Source of the DNA: Micrococcus sp023147585
GTDB lineage: Bacteria > Actinomycetota > Actinomycetes > Actinomycetales > Micrococcaceae
Assembly (NCBI RefSeq): GCF_044872765.1
Contig: NZ_CP085253.1
Coordinates: 620,001 to 684,000 of the forward strand
Length of the DNA stretch: 64,000 nt
Direction: 5' to 3'
Every line of letters starts with the position of its first letter. Within the stretch, counting starts at the first letter, position 1. Of this stretch, positions 24,207 through 33,420 are shown piece by piece. The notes under the pieces were generated by a model that worked only from the letters and a program-made list of their open reading frames with translations, did not search any database and had not been told where the DNA came from. Position numbers and translations under genes: made by a program.

Positions 24207-25484
24207 ATGACCCAGGCCGCGTCCGCACCGGGACAGCCGTCCCCCGACGAGGCCGCCGGGGAGGCCCCCGCGCCCCGGCTCATCACCGAGCCCGAGGGCG
24301 GGACCCCGCATGTGACCGACACCCCCGCCGGGCTCGAGGCCTGCGCCCGCGCCATCGCGGCGGGCACCGGGCCGGTGGCCGTGGACGCCGAGCGCGCCTC
24401 CGGCATCCGCTACGGCCAGCGCGCGATGCTCGTGCAGCTCAAGCGCGCGGGCGCGGGCATCTGGCTCGTGGACCCGGAGGCCTTCGACGGCCTGGGGGCG
24501 CTGGCCGAGGCCCTGAGCGGGGTCGAGTGGGTCCTCCACGCGGCCAGCCAGGACCTGCCCTGCCTGGCCGAGCAGGGGCTGCGCCCGGACGCCCTGTTCG
24601 ACACGGAGCTGGCCGCCCGCCTGGCCGGGCTGCCCCGCGTGGGCCTGGCCGCCGTCCTGGAGGCGATGCTCGGGGTCACCCTGGCCAAGGAGCACTCGGC
24701 GGCGGACTGGTCCACCCGGCCGCTGCCCGAGGGCTGGCTGGCCTACGCGGCCCTCGACGTCGAGCTGCTCGTGCCGCTGAGGGACGCGCTCGCCGCGCTG
24801 CTGGAGGAGCAGGGCAAGACGGAGTGGGCGCGCCAGGAGTTCGAGGCCGCCCGGCTGGCGCCCCCGCCCGCCCCGCGCACGGACCCGTGGCGCCGCACTT
24901 CCGGCTCGCACAGCCTGCGCCGACCCGCACAGCTGGCCGTGCTGCGCCGCCTGTGGGAGGCCCGCGAGGAGCTGGCCCGACACCGGGACGTCGCCCCCGG
25001 CCGGCTCATCCCCGACCGCTCGCTCGTGGCCGCCGCCACCGCGCAGCCCCGCACGGTCCCCGCGCTGCGGGACACCTCCGGCTTCCATGGCCGCTCCGCG
25101 TCCCGGGAGGCGCCCCGCTGGATCGCCGCGATCCGCGCCGGGCTCGAGGACGCCGCCGACGGCGCAGCCCCGCCCCTGCACGTGCGCGGCGGGGACGCCC
25201 CGCCGCCGCCGCGGGCGTGGCGCGATCGCGACCCGCTCGCCGACCGGAGGCTCAAGACCGCGAAGGCGCGCGTGGCCCGCCGCGCGGAGCAGCTCGACAT
25301 GCCCACCGAGAACCTGCTCACCCCGGACACGCTGCGCCGGATCTGCTGGGAGCCGCCCACGCCGCTCACCCCCGAGTCCGTGGAGGACGCCCTCCGCGAG
25401 CGCGGGGCGCGGCCGTGGCAGGTGGAGAACGTGGCCGCGGTCCTGACCGTGGCCCTGCTGGATCCGGACCCCGTGGAGGACTGA
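24207..25484 (+). CDS. HRDC-domain ribonuclease D
   Basis: 3'-5' exoribonuclease of the DEDDy class, expected to trim tRNA and other RNA ends; 425 aa. The exonuclease domain (about residues 35-215) shows all motifs: VAVDAERASG (Asp, Glu), LHAASQDLPCL (Asp) and YAALDVELL (Tyr, Asp). A central HRDC domain follows (LRRLWEAREELARHRDVAPGRLIPDRSL), and a second HRDC-like region lies near the C-terminus (LKTAKARVARRAEQLDMPTENLLTPDTLR). AGCAGGAG precedes the ATG. Cotranscribed with DUF3000. Confidence 0.9.
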   Translation: MTQAASAPGQPSPDEAAGEAPAPRLITEPEGGTPHVTDTPAGLEACARAIAAGTGPVAVDAERASGIRYGQRAMLVQLKRAGAGIWLVDPEAFDGLGALAEALSGVEWVLHAASQDLPCLAEQGLRPDALFDTELAARLAGLPRVGLAAVLEAMLGVTLAKEHSAADWSTRPLPEGWLAYAALDVELLVPLRDALAALLEEQGKTEWARQEFEAARLAPPPAPRTDPWRRTSGSHSLRRPAQLAVLRRLWEAREELARHRDVAPGRLIPDRSLVAAATAQPRTVPALRDTSGFHGRSASREAPRWIAAIRAGLEDAADGAAPPLHVRGGDAPPPPRAWRDRDPLADRRLKTAKARVARRAEQLDMPTENLLTPDTLRRICWEPPTPLTPESVEDALRERGARPWQVENVAAVLTVALLDPDPVED

Positions 25485-25513
25485 GCGGCGTTCCTGGGAC
25501 GGCGCGTCACGGT

Positions 25514-25519
25514 TAGAGT
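25514..25519 (+). promoter_or_regulatory. -10 box, leaderless FadJ-like mRNA
   Basis: TAGAGT followed by exactly 7 nt and the ATG at 25527. Confidence 0.55.
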
Positions 25520-25526
25520 GAGAGCC

Positions 25527-27710
25527 ATGACACAACGCCCCGCTCCCCTGGACGCCTTCGGCCACCTGCCCGGAATCACCCCGGACGAGGTCGTCACCCA
25601 CATCGAGGTCACCGACCACGCGCTGCCCGGCGGCGTGGGCACCCTCGCCCTCCTCACCCTGGACAACGGCCAGGGCCCGAAGCGGCCGGCGACGCTGGGC
25701 CCGGCCTCGCTGCTGGGGCTCGCCCGCGCCCTGGACGCCCAGGCTGCGCGGGCCGTGGCCGGCGAGATCCAGGCCCTGGCGGTCACCGGCACGGGGGGCA
25801 CCTTCGCCGCCGGCGCCGACCTCTCGCTGATCGCGGGCATCGAGGACTCCGGGGACCCGCAGGCGGGCATCGGCCGCGACCTGGCCCGGCTCGGCCACGC
25901 CGCCTACGACCGGCTCGACGCGTTCCCCGCCCGGACCTTCGCCTTCGTCAACGGGACGGCGCTCGGCGGCGGGCTCGAGCTCGCCCTCGCGGCCGAGCAC
26001 CGCGTGGTGGCCGCGGGCGCCAAGGGCTTCGGACTGCCCGAGGTCCGGCTGGGCCTCGTGCCCGGCTGGTCCGGCGTGTGGCGCATGCCGCACCTGATCG
26101 GCCCCGAGGCCGCCGTCGGCGTCCTGGTGAAGAACCCGCTGGACAACAACCGGACCCTGGACGCGAAGGCCGCGTACGAGCTGGGGCTCATGGACGCGGT
26201 GGCCGAGGGCGACCTGCTGGAGGCCGGTCTGGCGTTCGCCGCGCGCATCCTCACGGGCGAGGGCCAGACCGAGGAGGCGCAGTCCGAGCACCACGGCCGC
26301 GACGTCTCCGACGCAGCGTGGGAGCGCGCGCTCGCGGCGCTCGAGCAGCTCCAGGCCGCGCGCCCGGGGCGCCACCTCCCGGCGCGCCGCCACGTCGAGG
26401 AGCTGTTCGTCGGTGCCCGCACGCGCACGCGCGAGGAGTCGGCCGAGCACGAGGCCGAGGCGCTCCAGGAGCTCATCGGCTCCCCCGAGTTCCGCCGCAC
26501 CGTGTACGCGTTCCTGGACGTCGTCCAGCGCCGTGCGAAGAGGCCGGCGGGCGATCCCGGGGCGGACCAGGCCCGCGAGGTCCGCAAGGTCGGCGTGGTC
26601 GGTGCGGGCCTGATGGCCGGTCAGCTGGCCCTGGTGTTCGCGCAGCAGCTCGGGGTGCCCGTCGTGATGACGGACATGGACGCCGAGCGTGTCGAGCGCG
26701 GCATCGCCGGCGTGCAGGGGCAGATCGAGAAGCAGGTGGCCAAGGGCCGGATGAGCGCGGAGCAGGGCGAGGCGCTCGCCGGGCTCATCACCGCGGACAC
26801 GGACAAGTCCGTCTACGCGGACGCCGACGTCGTCATCGAGGCCGTGTTCGAAGAGCTCGAGGTCAAGCGCGCGGTGTTCCGCGAGCTGGAGGGCATCGTG
26901 CGCCCGGACGCGATCCTGGCGACCAACACCTCCAGCCTGTCCGTGGCCGCGATGGCCGAGGTGCTCCAGAACCCGGAGCGCCTCGTGGGCTTCCACTTCT
27001 TCAACCCGGTGGCCCAGATGCCGCTCATCGAGATCGTCCGCGTGGCCGAGACCTCGGACGAGGCCGTGGCCACCGCGTTCGAGCTGGCCCGCCGCCTCCG
27101 CAAGACCGGCGTGCTCGTCAACGACGCGGCGGCCTTCGTGGTCAACCGCGTGCTGCTGCGCATGATGGGCGAGGTGCAGAACTCCTTCGACGAGGGCACC
27201 GACGCGCACACCGCCGACCACGCCCTGGACGAGCTGGCCCTGCCGATGACCCCGTTCACGCTCCTGGCGATGGTGGGCATCCCCGTGGCGCAGCACGTCT
27301 CCGAATCGCTGCAGGCCGCCTTCGGGGCCGAGCGCTTCCCGGTGTCCGCGAACCTCCAGCGCCTCATCGACGCCGGCAAGACCGCGATCTGGGCCAAGGA
27401 CGTGCGCGGCGGCGCCGAGAGCGAGGAGGCCGCCGGCGCGACGGGCGAGGAGATCCCGGCCGCGACCGCCGCGCTCCTCGAGCAGGGCGACGCCCCGCAG
27501 ACGGCCGAGGAGCTGCTGCACCGCGTGGAGGACGCCCTGGCCGAGGAGATCGGCCTGCTGCTGGAGGAGAAGGTGGTGGCCGCCCCCGAGGACGTGGACC
27601 TGTGCATGATCCTGGGCGCCGGCTGGCCGCTGCACCTGGGCGGCATCACGCGGTACCTCGACGACTCGGGCGCGTCCGAGCGGGTCAACGGGACGCGCTT
27701 CCACGGCTGA
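25527..27710 (+). CDS. fatty-acid oxidation complex alpha subunit (enoyl-CoA hydratase / 3-hydroxyacyl-CoA dehydrogenase)
   Basis: Two-step beta-oxidation enzyme of 727 aa: hydration of trans-2-enoyl-CoA, then NAD-dependent oxidation of the L-3-hydroxyacyl-CoA. The N-terminal crotonase domain (to about residue 200) has the oxyanion-hole segment NGTALGGGLELALAAEHRV and LPEVRLGLVPGWSG. After a helical linker, the Rossmann domain starts at about residue 352 (VGVVGAGLMAGQLALVFAQQ). The catalytic His is in GFHFFNPVAQMPLIEIV, and the C-terminal dehydrogenase domain contains VNDAAAFVVNRVL. No thiolase follows; it must be elsewhere. A GTG three codons upstream is possible, but TAGAGT fits a leaderless ATG. 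It ends at a strong hairpin. Confidence 0.92.
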   Translation: MTQRPAPLDAFGHLPGITPDEVVTHIEVTDHALPGGVGTLALLTLDNGQGPKRPATLGPASLLGLARALDAQAARAVAGEIQALAVTGTGGTFAAGADLSLIAGIEDSGDPQAGIGRDLARLGHAAYDRLDAFPARTFAFVNGTALGGGLELALAAEHRVVAAGAKGFGLPEVRLGLVPGWSGVWRMPHLIGPEAAVGVLVKNPLDNNRTLDAKAAYELGLMDAVAEGDLLEAGLAFAARILTGEGQTEEAQSEHHGRDVSDAAWERALAALEQLQAARPGRHLPARRHVEELFVGARTRTREESAEHEAEALQELIGSPEFRRTVYAFLDVVQRRAKRPAGDPGADQAREVRKVGVVGAGLMAGQLALVFAQQLGVPVVMTDMDAERVERGIAGVQGQIEKQVAKGRMSAEQGEALAGLITADTDKSVYADADVVIEAVFEELEVKRAVFRELEGIVRPDAILATNTSSLSVAAMAEVLQNPERLVGFHFFNPVAQMPLIEIVRVAETSDEAVATAFELARRLRKTGVLVNDAAAFVVNRVLLRMMGEVQNSFDEGTDAHTADHALDELALPMTPFTLLAMVGIPVAQHVSESLQAAFGAERFPVSANLQRLIDAGKTAIWAKDVRGGAESEEAAGATGEEIPAATAALLEQGDAPQTAEELLHRVEDALAEEIGLLLEEKVVAAPEDVDLCMILGAGWPLHLGGITRYLDDSGASERVNGTRFHG

Positions 27711-27726
27711 GGCCGGCATCCCGGCA

Positions 27727-27767
27727 CCGGCGGCCCCGTCACCGCGGAAGGGTGGCGGGGCCGCCGG
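27727..27767. terminator. long G+C hairpin between convergent genes
   Basis: The 12-bp stem 27727-27738/27756-27767 is followed by one mismatch and 4 more pairs (CACC/GGTG), loop GCGGAAG. It begins 16 nt after the FadJ-like stop. The 166-nt gap to the convergent gene at 27877 holds nothing else I can identify. Confidence 0.75.
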
Positions 27768-27876
27768 CGTACCGCTCCCGCGGCAGCGGCGGCACGAGGG
27801 CGAGCACGTTCGGCGTCGGATGGGCGCTGGCCGGGTGGCAGGTCATGTCCCTGGCGGAGCTGGTGCCCGCCCCGCC

Positions 27877-28530
27877 TCACTCCACCGGCAGTCCGGCGAA
27901 CGTCACCAGCTCCGCGCCCAGCCCGGCGAGCGCCTCGTCCCTGCCGGCCACCGGCGCGGACGCCGTCCCGCCACCCCAGTCCGAGGCCGTCACGGCGCCC
28001 TCGCGCACGTGATGCGAGCCGATCACCACGCCCTCGCTCACCACGTCCACCCGCACGCCGCCCTCGGCCCCCGCACCGGCATCGCCGCCGGCCGGCCGCA
28101 GCGTCGCCTCCGGCATGCGCACCGGCCCCTGCAGCGGGGATGCCTCCTCGAGCCGCACGAACGTGAGCGCCGCCTCGGCCGCGGGTCCCATCAGCAGGTG
28201 CTCCGCGTAGGAGGGCACGACGTCCTCCCCCAGCCCCGCGCGCTCGCGCTCGATCCGCACGCGCTGCTCCGTGGCCGAGTCCTCATAGGACGTCCAAACC
28301 CACGTCGCCCCGTCGTCGGTGAAGGCCACCTGGCTCTGCGCGAAGAACCGCTCCGGCAGGTCCGGGGTCGCCGCGCGCTGCACCGCGGTGGGGGCGAAGC
28401 CCATGCGGGAGGTGAGCACGCCCTCGGCGAGCCGCCGGAACAGGAAGCCCACGTGCTCCCCGCGCAGGGTCACGGCCTCCCAGCGCTCGAACGGGGTCAG
28501 GTCGAAGGCGGGGCGGGCGGTCTCGGCCAC
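27877..28530 (-). CDS. hypothetical protein
   Basis: A 217-residue protein I do not recognise. It reads FDLTPFERWEAVTLRGEHVGFLFRRLAEGVLTSRMGFAPTAV near the N-terminus, then QVAFTDDGATWVWTSYEDS and a C-terminal half with GPAAEAALTFVRLEEASPLQGPVRMPEATLRP, ending VTFAGLPVE. The mixture of strands and acidic residues suggests a soluble beta-rich domain. No signal peptide, membrane helix or cysteine motif. The GTG at 28530 is supported by AGGAG 9 nt upstream; longer in-frame starts exist upstream but look non-coding. It diverges from the Rieske gene across 136 nt. Confidence 0.65.
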   Translation of the reverse strand: MAETARPAFDLTPFERWEAVTLRGEHVGFLFRRLAEGVLTSRMGFAPTAVQRAATPDLPERFFAQSQVAFTDDGATWVWTSYEDSATEQRVRIERERAGLGEDVVPSYAEHLLMGPAAEAALTFVRLEEASPLQGPVRMPEATLRPAGGDAGAGAEGGVRVDVVSEGVVIGSHHVREGAVTASDWGGGTASAPVAGRDEALAGLGAELVTFAGLPVE

Positions 28531-28666
28531 GGCGGGTCTCCTGGTCTCGGTCGGTCTCGCCGCGCTCTCACGCACGACGACGGCGGGTCGGCTCACGATC
28601 CTCTCACCCTCCCCCGCGCACCGCACGCGGGGAGGCGCCCGGTCCGCCGAGTGGAACAATGGGGGT

Positions 28667-29197
28667 ATGACCACGCAGGACACCCGCTCTTCCCAGCCCG
28701 CCCCCGCCGCCGAGACCGGCTGCTGCGGCCACTGCGCCCCCCAGGACGCCCAGCCAGGCACCACCCGCCGCACCGTGCTCGGCCGCGGCGCCGCCGTCGC
28801 CGCCGTGGGTGCCGGCTCCCTCGTCCTCTCCGGCTGCACGGATGAGATCCGCGCGGAGGACACGGCGCAGGACCACTACGTCGGCGCCGCCAGGACGCCC
28901 GCCCTCGCCGTCTCGGAGCTGCCCGTGGGCGCCACGACGTCCGTGGAGGTGGAGGGCCGCACGCTGCTGATGCACCGCGTGGACGAGTCCACGGTGACCG
29001 CGTACTCGAACGTGTGCACGCACCAGGGCTGCCTGCTCCAGGTGGTGGACCGCCCCGAGGGGACGGCCTACGCGTGCCCGTGCCACGGCTCCCACTTCGA
29101 CGTGGAGACCGGCAAGCCCTTCGGCGGCCCCGCGCGCCAGCCCCTCATGGACTACGAGGCCGCCATCGACGGCGACCAGGTGGTCGTCAAGCTCTGA
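28667..29197 (+). CDS. Tat-exported Rieske (2Fe-2S) lipoprotein
   Basis: The 176-residue protein has a twin-arginine signal (TTRRTVLGRGAAVAAVGAGS) ending in the lipobox LVLSGC, so it should be exported folded and lipidated on the outer face of the membrane. The Rieske domain has the complete [2Fe-2S] set: CTHQGC and CPCHGSHFD, each giving one Cys and one His ligand plus the disulfide Cys of the high-potential type. Redox partner unknown: there is no cytochrome b, oxygenase or arsenite oxidase gene nearby. Three cysteines (GCCGHC) before the signal are odd, since they would be removed on processing. AACAAT lies 6 nt before the ATG. Confidence 0.88.
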   Translation: MTTQDTRSSQPAPAAETGCCGHCAPQDAQPGTTRRTVLGRGAAVAAVGAGSLVLSGCTDEIRAEDTAQDHYVGAARTPALAVSELPVGATTSVEVEGRTLLMHRVDESTVTAYSNVCTHQGCLLQVVDRPEGTAYACPCHGSHFDVETGKPFGGPARQPLMDYEAAIDGDQVVVKL

Positions 29198-29242
29198 GCA
29201 CGCGCACGCCCGGAACCGAGCGGCGCGGCGAGTCCTGGGAGA

Positions 29243-29668
29243 TCAGACGTCGTCGCCGCGCTCCCGCCCGGGGCCTGCCGGCGCGGCGAACTCCTCCATG
29301 CCGAAGCGTCGGCGCGGCAGCAGTCCCTCCGGGGCGGCGTGACCGGCGTACGGATCGGGCCGGCCCCGCCGGCTGGGCGCGGGCGTGCGGCTGCCCCGCG
29401 ACGGCGGCAGCGCCGCGACCTCGCGCCGGTTGGGGTCCCAGCCGGGCTGCTCACGCCGCCGCGCCGGGTAGTAGCGGTGCCGCCACCAGAACCAGATGAG
29501 CGCCCCGAGCACCGGCAGGATCAGCATGGACACGACCCACGGCAGGCGGGCCCGGTGGTCGAGGGGGCCGCGCGCGAGCGAGACGAGCCCGCCCACCCAG
29601 ATCGCCCCCGCGGTCAGGGACACGCTCCACCCCAGGGCCATCTCGGCCGGCGAGGGCACGAGGGGCAT
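29243..29668 (-). CDS. PLDc_N-domain membrane protein
   Basis: A 141-residue protein with two transmembrane helices at about residues 8-28 (MALGWSVSLTAGAIWVGGLV) and 40-60 (LPWVVSMLILPVLGALIWFWW). This is the pattern of the phospholipase-D nuclease N-terminal (PLDc_N) domain, here without a phospholipase part. The C-terminal 75 residues are Arg/Pro-rich and probably cytosolic and disordered. It starts in TGATG, sharing one base with the aldo/keto reductase stop. It converges with the Rieske gene 45 nt away. Function unknown. Confidence 0.72.
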   Translation of the reverse strand: MPLVPSPAEMALGWSVSLTAGAIWVGGLVSLARGPLDHRARLPWVVSMLILPVLGALIWFWWRHRYYPARRREQPGWDPNRREVAALPPSRGSRTPAPSRRGRPDPYAGHAAPEGLLPRRRFGMEEFAAPAGPGRERGDDV

Positions 29669-30642
29669 CAGAACAGCGCCACCTTCTCCGGGCCCGGGAA
29701 GAGCGCGTCGAGCTCCGCGAGGTCCTCGGCCGTGGGCTCCCAGTCGGAGGCCTTCGCGTTCTCGGCGACCTGCTCGGGACGCGTGGCCCCCGCGATCACG
29801 GACGCCACCGGCCCCTGCGCTGCGAGCCAGCCGACGGCCGCCTGCACCTCGGTGATGCCGCGCTCGCGCGCGAACGCCCCGAACGCGGCCAGCTGCTCCA
29901 GGTCCGCCTCGTCCACCATGTGCTGCCGCACGTGGGAGAGCCGTGAGCCCTCGGGCGCCGCACCCTGCGAGTACTTCCCCGTCAGCAGGCCGTTGGCCAG
30001 CGGGAAGTAGGGCAGCACGCCCAGGCCGAACTCCGCGGCCGCGGGGACGACCTCCAGCTCGGCGCGGCGGTCCAGGAGGTTGTAGTGGTTCTGCGCCGAG
30101 ACGAACCGCTCGGTGCCGAGCTCGCGCGCCACGTACTCGGCCTGCGCGATCTGCCAGCCGGTGCGGTTCGAGTGCCCGACGTAGCGGACCTTGCCCGCCC
30201 GCACGAGGTCGTCGAGCGCCCGCAGCGTCTCGTCGATCGGCGTGCCGGGATCGGGCGTGTGGAACTGGTACAGGTCGATCCACTCGGTGCCGAGCCGGCG
30301 CAGCGACGCCTCTACCGCCCTGACGATGTACGCGCGCGAACCGCGGGCGCCGCCGTCGGGCCCGTTCGCCCCGCCCATCTCCATGCCGAACTTGGTGCCC
30401 AGCACCACCTCGTCGCGGCGGGAGCCCAGGGCGGTGCCGAGGCGCTCCTCGGAGAGGCCGGGCTCGGCGCCGTAGATGTCCGCGACGTCGAAGAAGGTGA
30501 TGCCCGCATCCAGCGCGGCGCCGACGACGGCGTCGGTGCCCGCCTGCTCCATCGTGGCGGTGCCGGGACGGCCCAGGTTGTTGCAGCCCAGCCCGACCAC
30601 GGAGACGGTGAGGCCGGAGCGGCCCAGTCGCACGGTGCGCAT
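29668..30642 (-). CDS. aldo/keto reductase
   Basis: A (beta/alpha)8 NADPH-dependent oxidoreductase of 324 aa. The catalytic tetrad is visible: Asp and Tyr in FFDVADIYGAEPG, Lys in VLGTKFGMEM and His in DLYQFHTPDP. The C-terminal cofactor segment is SVIAGATRPEQVAENAKA. The closest general type is the AKR11/YghZ-like general-stress group, but the substrate is unknown. It lies 3 nt downstream of a WGR-like hypothetical gene and overlaps the PLDc_N gene by one base, so the three look like one operon. Confidence 0.88.
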   Translation of the reverse strand: MRTVRLGRSGLTVSVVGLGCNNLGRPGTATMEQAGTDAVVGAALDAGITFFDVADIYGAEPGLSEERLGTALGSRRDEVVLGTKFGMEMGGANGPDGGARGSRAYIVRAVEASLRRLGTEWIDLYQFHTPDPGTPIDETLRALDDLVRAGKVRYVGHSNRTGWQIAQAEYVARELGTERFVSAQNHYNLLDRRAELEVVPAAAEFGLGVLPYFPLANGLLTGKYSQGAAPEGSRLSHVRQHMVDEADLEQLAAFGAFARERGITEVQAAVGWLAAQGPVASVIAGATRPEQVAENAKASDWEPTAEDLAELDALFPGPEKVALF

Positions 30643-30645
30643 CGC

Positions 30646-31245
30646 TCAGGCCTCCCGGGTCTCGGCCGCAGCGTCCACGACGTCGGCGTCCGCCTCCGCG
30701 TCCGCCGCACCATGGGCCGAGGCGTCCGCCGGGCGCAGGTCCCCGCGGTGCACCTCCACCTTGTTCGGCTGGACGCCGTGCGCGCGCTTGGCGGCGGCCG
30801 GGATCTCCGCCTCGGCCTTGGCAGCGTGGGGCGTGCGGACGATGAGCACGAGCCGGCCCTCCTCCTCCGCGACGTCCTCGACGTCGCCGAGACCGCGCCA
30901 CGCGAGCTGGTGGGTGATCTCCGAGCGCAGGGCGTCCGCGTGCTGAGCCTCGATCGGCGTGCTCGCCCGCCCCCGCAGGCGGTAGGTCACGGACAGCGTG
31001 GTCAGGGCGTCGTCGTCGAGCTCGGCGAAGCCCTCCTCGCGGCCCTGCGCCACGAAGGCGGCCAGCAGCTCCTCGCCCTCGGCGTCGTCGGCCACGGGCT
31101 GGTCCCCCACCGTGCCGACCGCGCCGACGCGGCCGTGGTGCACGGTGAACTGCCCGGAGCCGGGCTCGCACCACGCCTCGCGGTACTCGAAGCGGCGCGT
31201 GCCGTCCTCGGCGGTGACGTCGCGGTACAGGCGGACGATGCTCAT
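30646..31245 (-). CDS. hypothetical protein with WGR-like N-terminus
   Basis: A 199-residue acidic protein. The first 45 residues (IVRLYRDVTAEDGTRRFEYREAWCEPGSGQFTVHHGRVGAVG) resemble a WGR domain, a small fold often linked to nucleic-acid or poly(ADP-ribose) enzymes, although the W-G-R triad reads HHGRVG here. The middle repeats a similar strand pattern (LSVTYRLRGRA ... RGLGDVEDVAEEEGRLVLIVRT). The last 40 residues are Ala/Asp-rich and disordered. AGGAG before the ATG sets the start. Probably cotranscribed with the aldo/keto reductase. Assignment is tentative. Confidence 0.65.
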   Translation of the reverse strand: MSIVRLYRDVTAEDGTRRFEYREAWCEPGSGQFTVHHGRVGAVGTVGDQPVADDAEGEELLAAFVAQGREEGFAELDDDALTTLSVTYRLRGRASTPIEAQHADALRSEITHQLAWRGLGDVEDVAEEEGRLVLIVRTPHAAKAEAEIPAAAKRAHGVQPNKVEVHRGDLRPADASAHGAADAEADADVVDAAAETREA

Positions 31246-31303
31246 GGGGTGCTCCTGGCGTCGGGGGTCAGTGGGTGGGGAGGGCGACGACGGCGGCCGG
31301 CGC

Positions 31304-33370
31304 TCAGCGATCGGACGTGCGCCGCGCGTCCTCGGGGCTGGACGGGGCCACGCCGGGCATGCCGGACTCCGGCACGGCGCCGGACACGGGCCGCGCGTAC
31401 GGCACCTTGGCGCCCAGCACCTGGGCCACGGTGTCCTGCGCGATGCGCTGGGCGGTCAGGCCGACGCGGTCCAGCACCTCGGCGCGCGTGCCGTGGGCGA
31501 GGAACTCGACGGGCAGGCCGACCTCGTTCAGGGCGGTGTCCACGCCCGCGGCACGCATCTCCTGGCGGATGCGGGAGCCCACGCCGCCGGCGCGGACGCC
31601 GTCCTCGAGGCACACCACGATCCGGTGGCGCGCGGCCAGGCGGATCACGGACCCGGCCACCGGCAGGACCCACCGGGGATCCACGACGGTGGCGGTGATG
31701 CCCTGGCGGCTCAGGCGCTGCGCGACGTCGAGCCCGAGCTCGGCCATCGCGCCGACGGCCACGATCAGCACGTCGCGGTCGGCGTCGTCCTCGTGGGCGG
31801 CCGGGCCGATCCGGGAGAGCACGTCCGTGCCGTCCTCGAGGCGCTCGAGGGCGCGCACGGGCTCGCCCACCGAGCCCTTCGCGAAGCGCACCACGGTGGG
31901 CGCGTCGCTCACCGCCACGGCCTCGCGCAGCTCCTCGCGCAGGGTCTCGGCGTCGCGCGGGGCCGCGATCCGCAGCCCCGGCACGGTCTGGAGCAGGGCG
32001 AGGTCCCACATGCCGTGGTGGCTCGGGCCGTCCGGGCCGGTCACGCCGGCGCGGTCCAGCACGAACGTCACCCCGGCGCGGTGCAGGCCCACGTCCATGA
32101 GCACCTGGTCGAACGCGCGGTTGAGGAACGTGGCGTACACGGCCACCACGGGGTGCAGGCCGCCGAAGGCCATGCCCGCCGCGGAGGTGACGGCGTGCTG
32201 CTCCGCGATGCCGACGTCGAACACGCGGTCCGGGAACTCCAGGGCCATGGGCGCCAGGCCCACCGGGTTCATCATGGCGGCCGTGATGGCCACCACGTCC
32301 GGGCGCTCGCGGGCGATGTCCACCATCTCCTCGCCGAACACGTTGGTCCAGGACTGCGCCGTGTCGGAGGTGACGGGCTCGCCCGTGGACGGGTCGATCC
32401 GGCCGATCGCGTGGAACTGGTCCGCCTCGTTCGCCACGGCCGGTGCATAGCCGTGGCCCTTCTCGGTCATGGCGTGCACGATCACGGGTCCGCCGTAGGC
32501 GCGGGCGTCCTCGAGGGCCTCCTCCATGGCCTCCACGTCGTGCCCGTCGACGGGGCCGATGTACTTCATGCCCAGGTCCTCGAACAGGCCCTGCGGCGCC
32601 CAGAGGTCCTTGAGGCCCTTCTTCGCCGCGTGCAGCGGGCGGTAGAGGAGGTGGCCCGCCGTGCCGCCCTCCTGCAGGCGGCGCTTCATGTAGTCCAGGG
32701 TCTGCTCGTAGCGCCGGTGCGTGCGGACCTTGTCCAGCACTCCGCGGCGCAGCCCGCCGAGGTGGTCGGCCAGGCCGCCCACGGTGGGGGCGTACGAGCG
32801 GCCGTTGTCGTTCACCACGATCACCACGCGCCGGTTGCGATCGCCGGCGATGTTGTTGATCGCCTCCCAGGCCATGCCGCCGGTGAGGGCGCCGTCCCCG
32901 ATCACCGCGACCACGGTGCGGTCCCGCTGGACCGTCTGCCACCACGCACGGGCGATCCCGTCCGCCCAGGAGAGGGAGGAGGAGGCGTGCGAGGACTCGA
33001 CGACGTCGTGCTCAGACTCGGCGCGGTCGCCGTAGCCGGACAGGCCGCCCTGCTGCCGCAGCGTGGTGAAGTCCTGGCGCCCCGTGAGCAGCTTGTGCAC
33101 GTAGGACTGGTGGCCCGTGTCGAAGATGACCGCGTCCCGCGGGGAGGAGAACACGCGGTGCACGGCGAGCGTCAGCTCCACCACGCCGAGGTTGGGGCCG
33201 AGGTGGCCGCCCGTCTGGGAGACGTGGGCGATGAGGAACGCGCGGATCTCCGCCGCCAGCCGCGTCAGCTCCTCCTTGGAGAGGCCCTCGAGGGCCTCCG
33301 GAGACGTGATCTGGGGCAGCAGGGGTGCACCGGTGTCCTGGGGGCGGCTGGCGCGGGACGGTTCGTTCAT
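31304..33370 (-). CDS. dxs: 1-deoxy-D-xylulose-5-phosphate synthase
   Basis: First enzyme of the MEP isoprenoid pathway: joins pyruvate and glyceraldehyde-3-phosphate with TPP. It feeds the quinones and the C50 carotenoids that colour Micrococcus. The 688-residue protein has the TPP/Mg motif GDGALTGGMAWEAINN, the N-terminal SQTGGHLGPNLGVVELTLA with the catalytic-pocket His, the transketolase Glu in DVGIAEQHAVTSAAGMA, and DRAGVTGPDGPSHHG. The C-terminal transketolase domain ends near residue 640, before a disordered tail. TACCCT (33380-33385) is 9 nt before the ATG and there is no Shine-Dalgarno, so the leader is at most a few bases. Confidence 0.96.
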   Translation of the reverse strand: MNEPSRASRPQDTGAPLLPQITSPEALEGLSKEELTRLAAEIRAFLIAHVSQTGGHLGPNLGVVELTLAVHRVFSSPRDAVIFDTGHQSYVHKLLTGRQDFTTLRQQGGLSGYGDRAESEHDVVESSHASSSLSWADGIARAWWQTVQRDRTVVAVIGDGALTGGMAWEAINNIAGDRNRRVVIVVNDNGRSYAPTVGGLADHLGGLRRGVLDKVRTHRRYEQTLDYMKRRLQEGGTAGHLLYRPLHAAKKGLKDLWAPQGLFEDLGMKYIGPVDGHDVEAMEEALEDARAYGGPVIVHAMTEKGHGYAPAVANEADQFHAIGRIDPSTGEPVTSDTAQSWTNVFGEEMVDIARERPDVVAITAAMMNPVGLAPMALEFPDRVFDVGIAEQHAVTSAAGMAFGGLHPVVAVYATFLNRAFDQVLMDVGLHRAGVTFVLDRAGVTGPDGPSHHGMWDLALLQTVPGLRIAAPRDAETLREELREAVAVSDAPTVVRFAKGSVGEPVRALERLEDGTDVLSRIGPAAHEDDADRDVLIVAVGAMAELGLDVAQRLSRQGITATVVDPRWVLPVAGSVIRLAARHRIVVCLEDGVRAGGVGSRIRQEMRAAGVDTALNEVGLPVEFLAHGTRAEVLDRVGLTAQRIAQDTVAQVLGAKVPYARPVSGAVPESGMPGVAPSSPEDARRTSDR

Positions 33371-33379
33371 AGTCCGTCC

Positions 33380-33385
33380 AGGGTA
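33380..33385 (-). promoter_or_regulatory. -10 box for dxs
   Basis: Minus-strand TACCCT, 9 nt before the dxs ATG; near-leaderless. Confidence 0.45.
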
Positions 33386-33420
33386 CTCCGCTCCCCGCGC
33401 GCGGGCGCGGAGGCCGAGGA

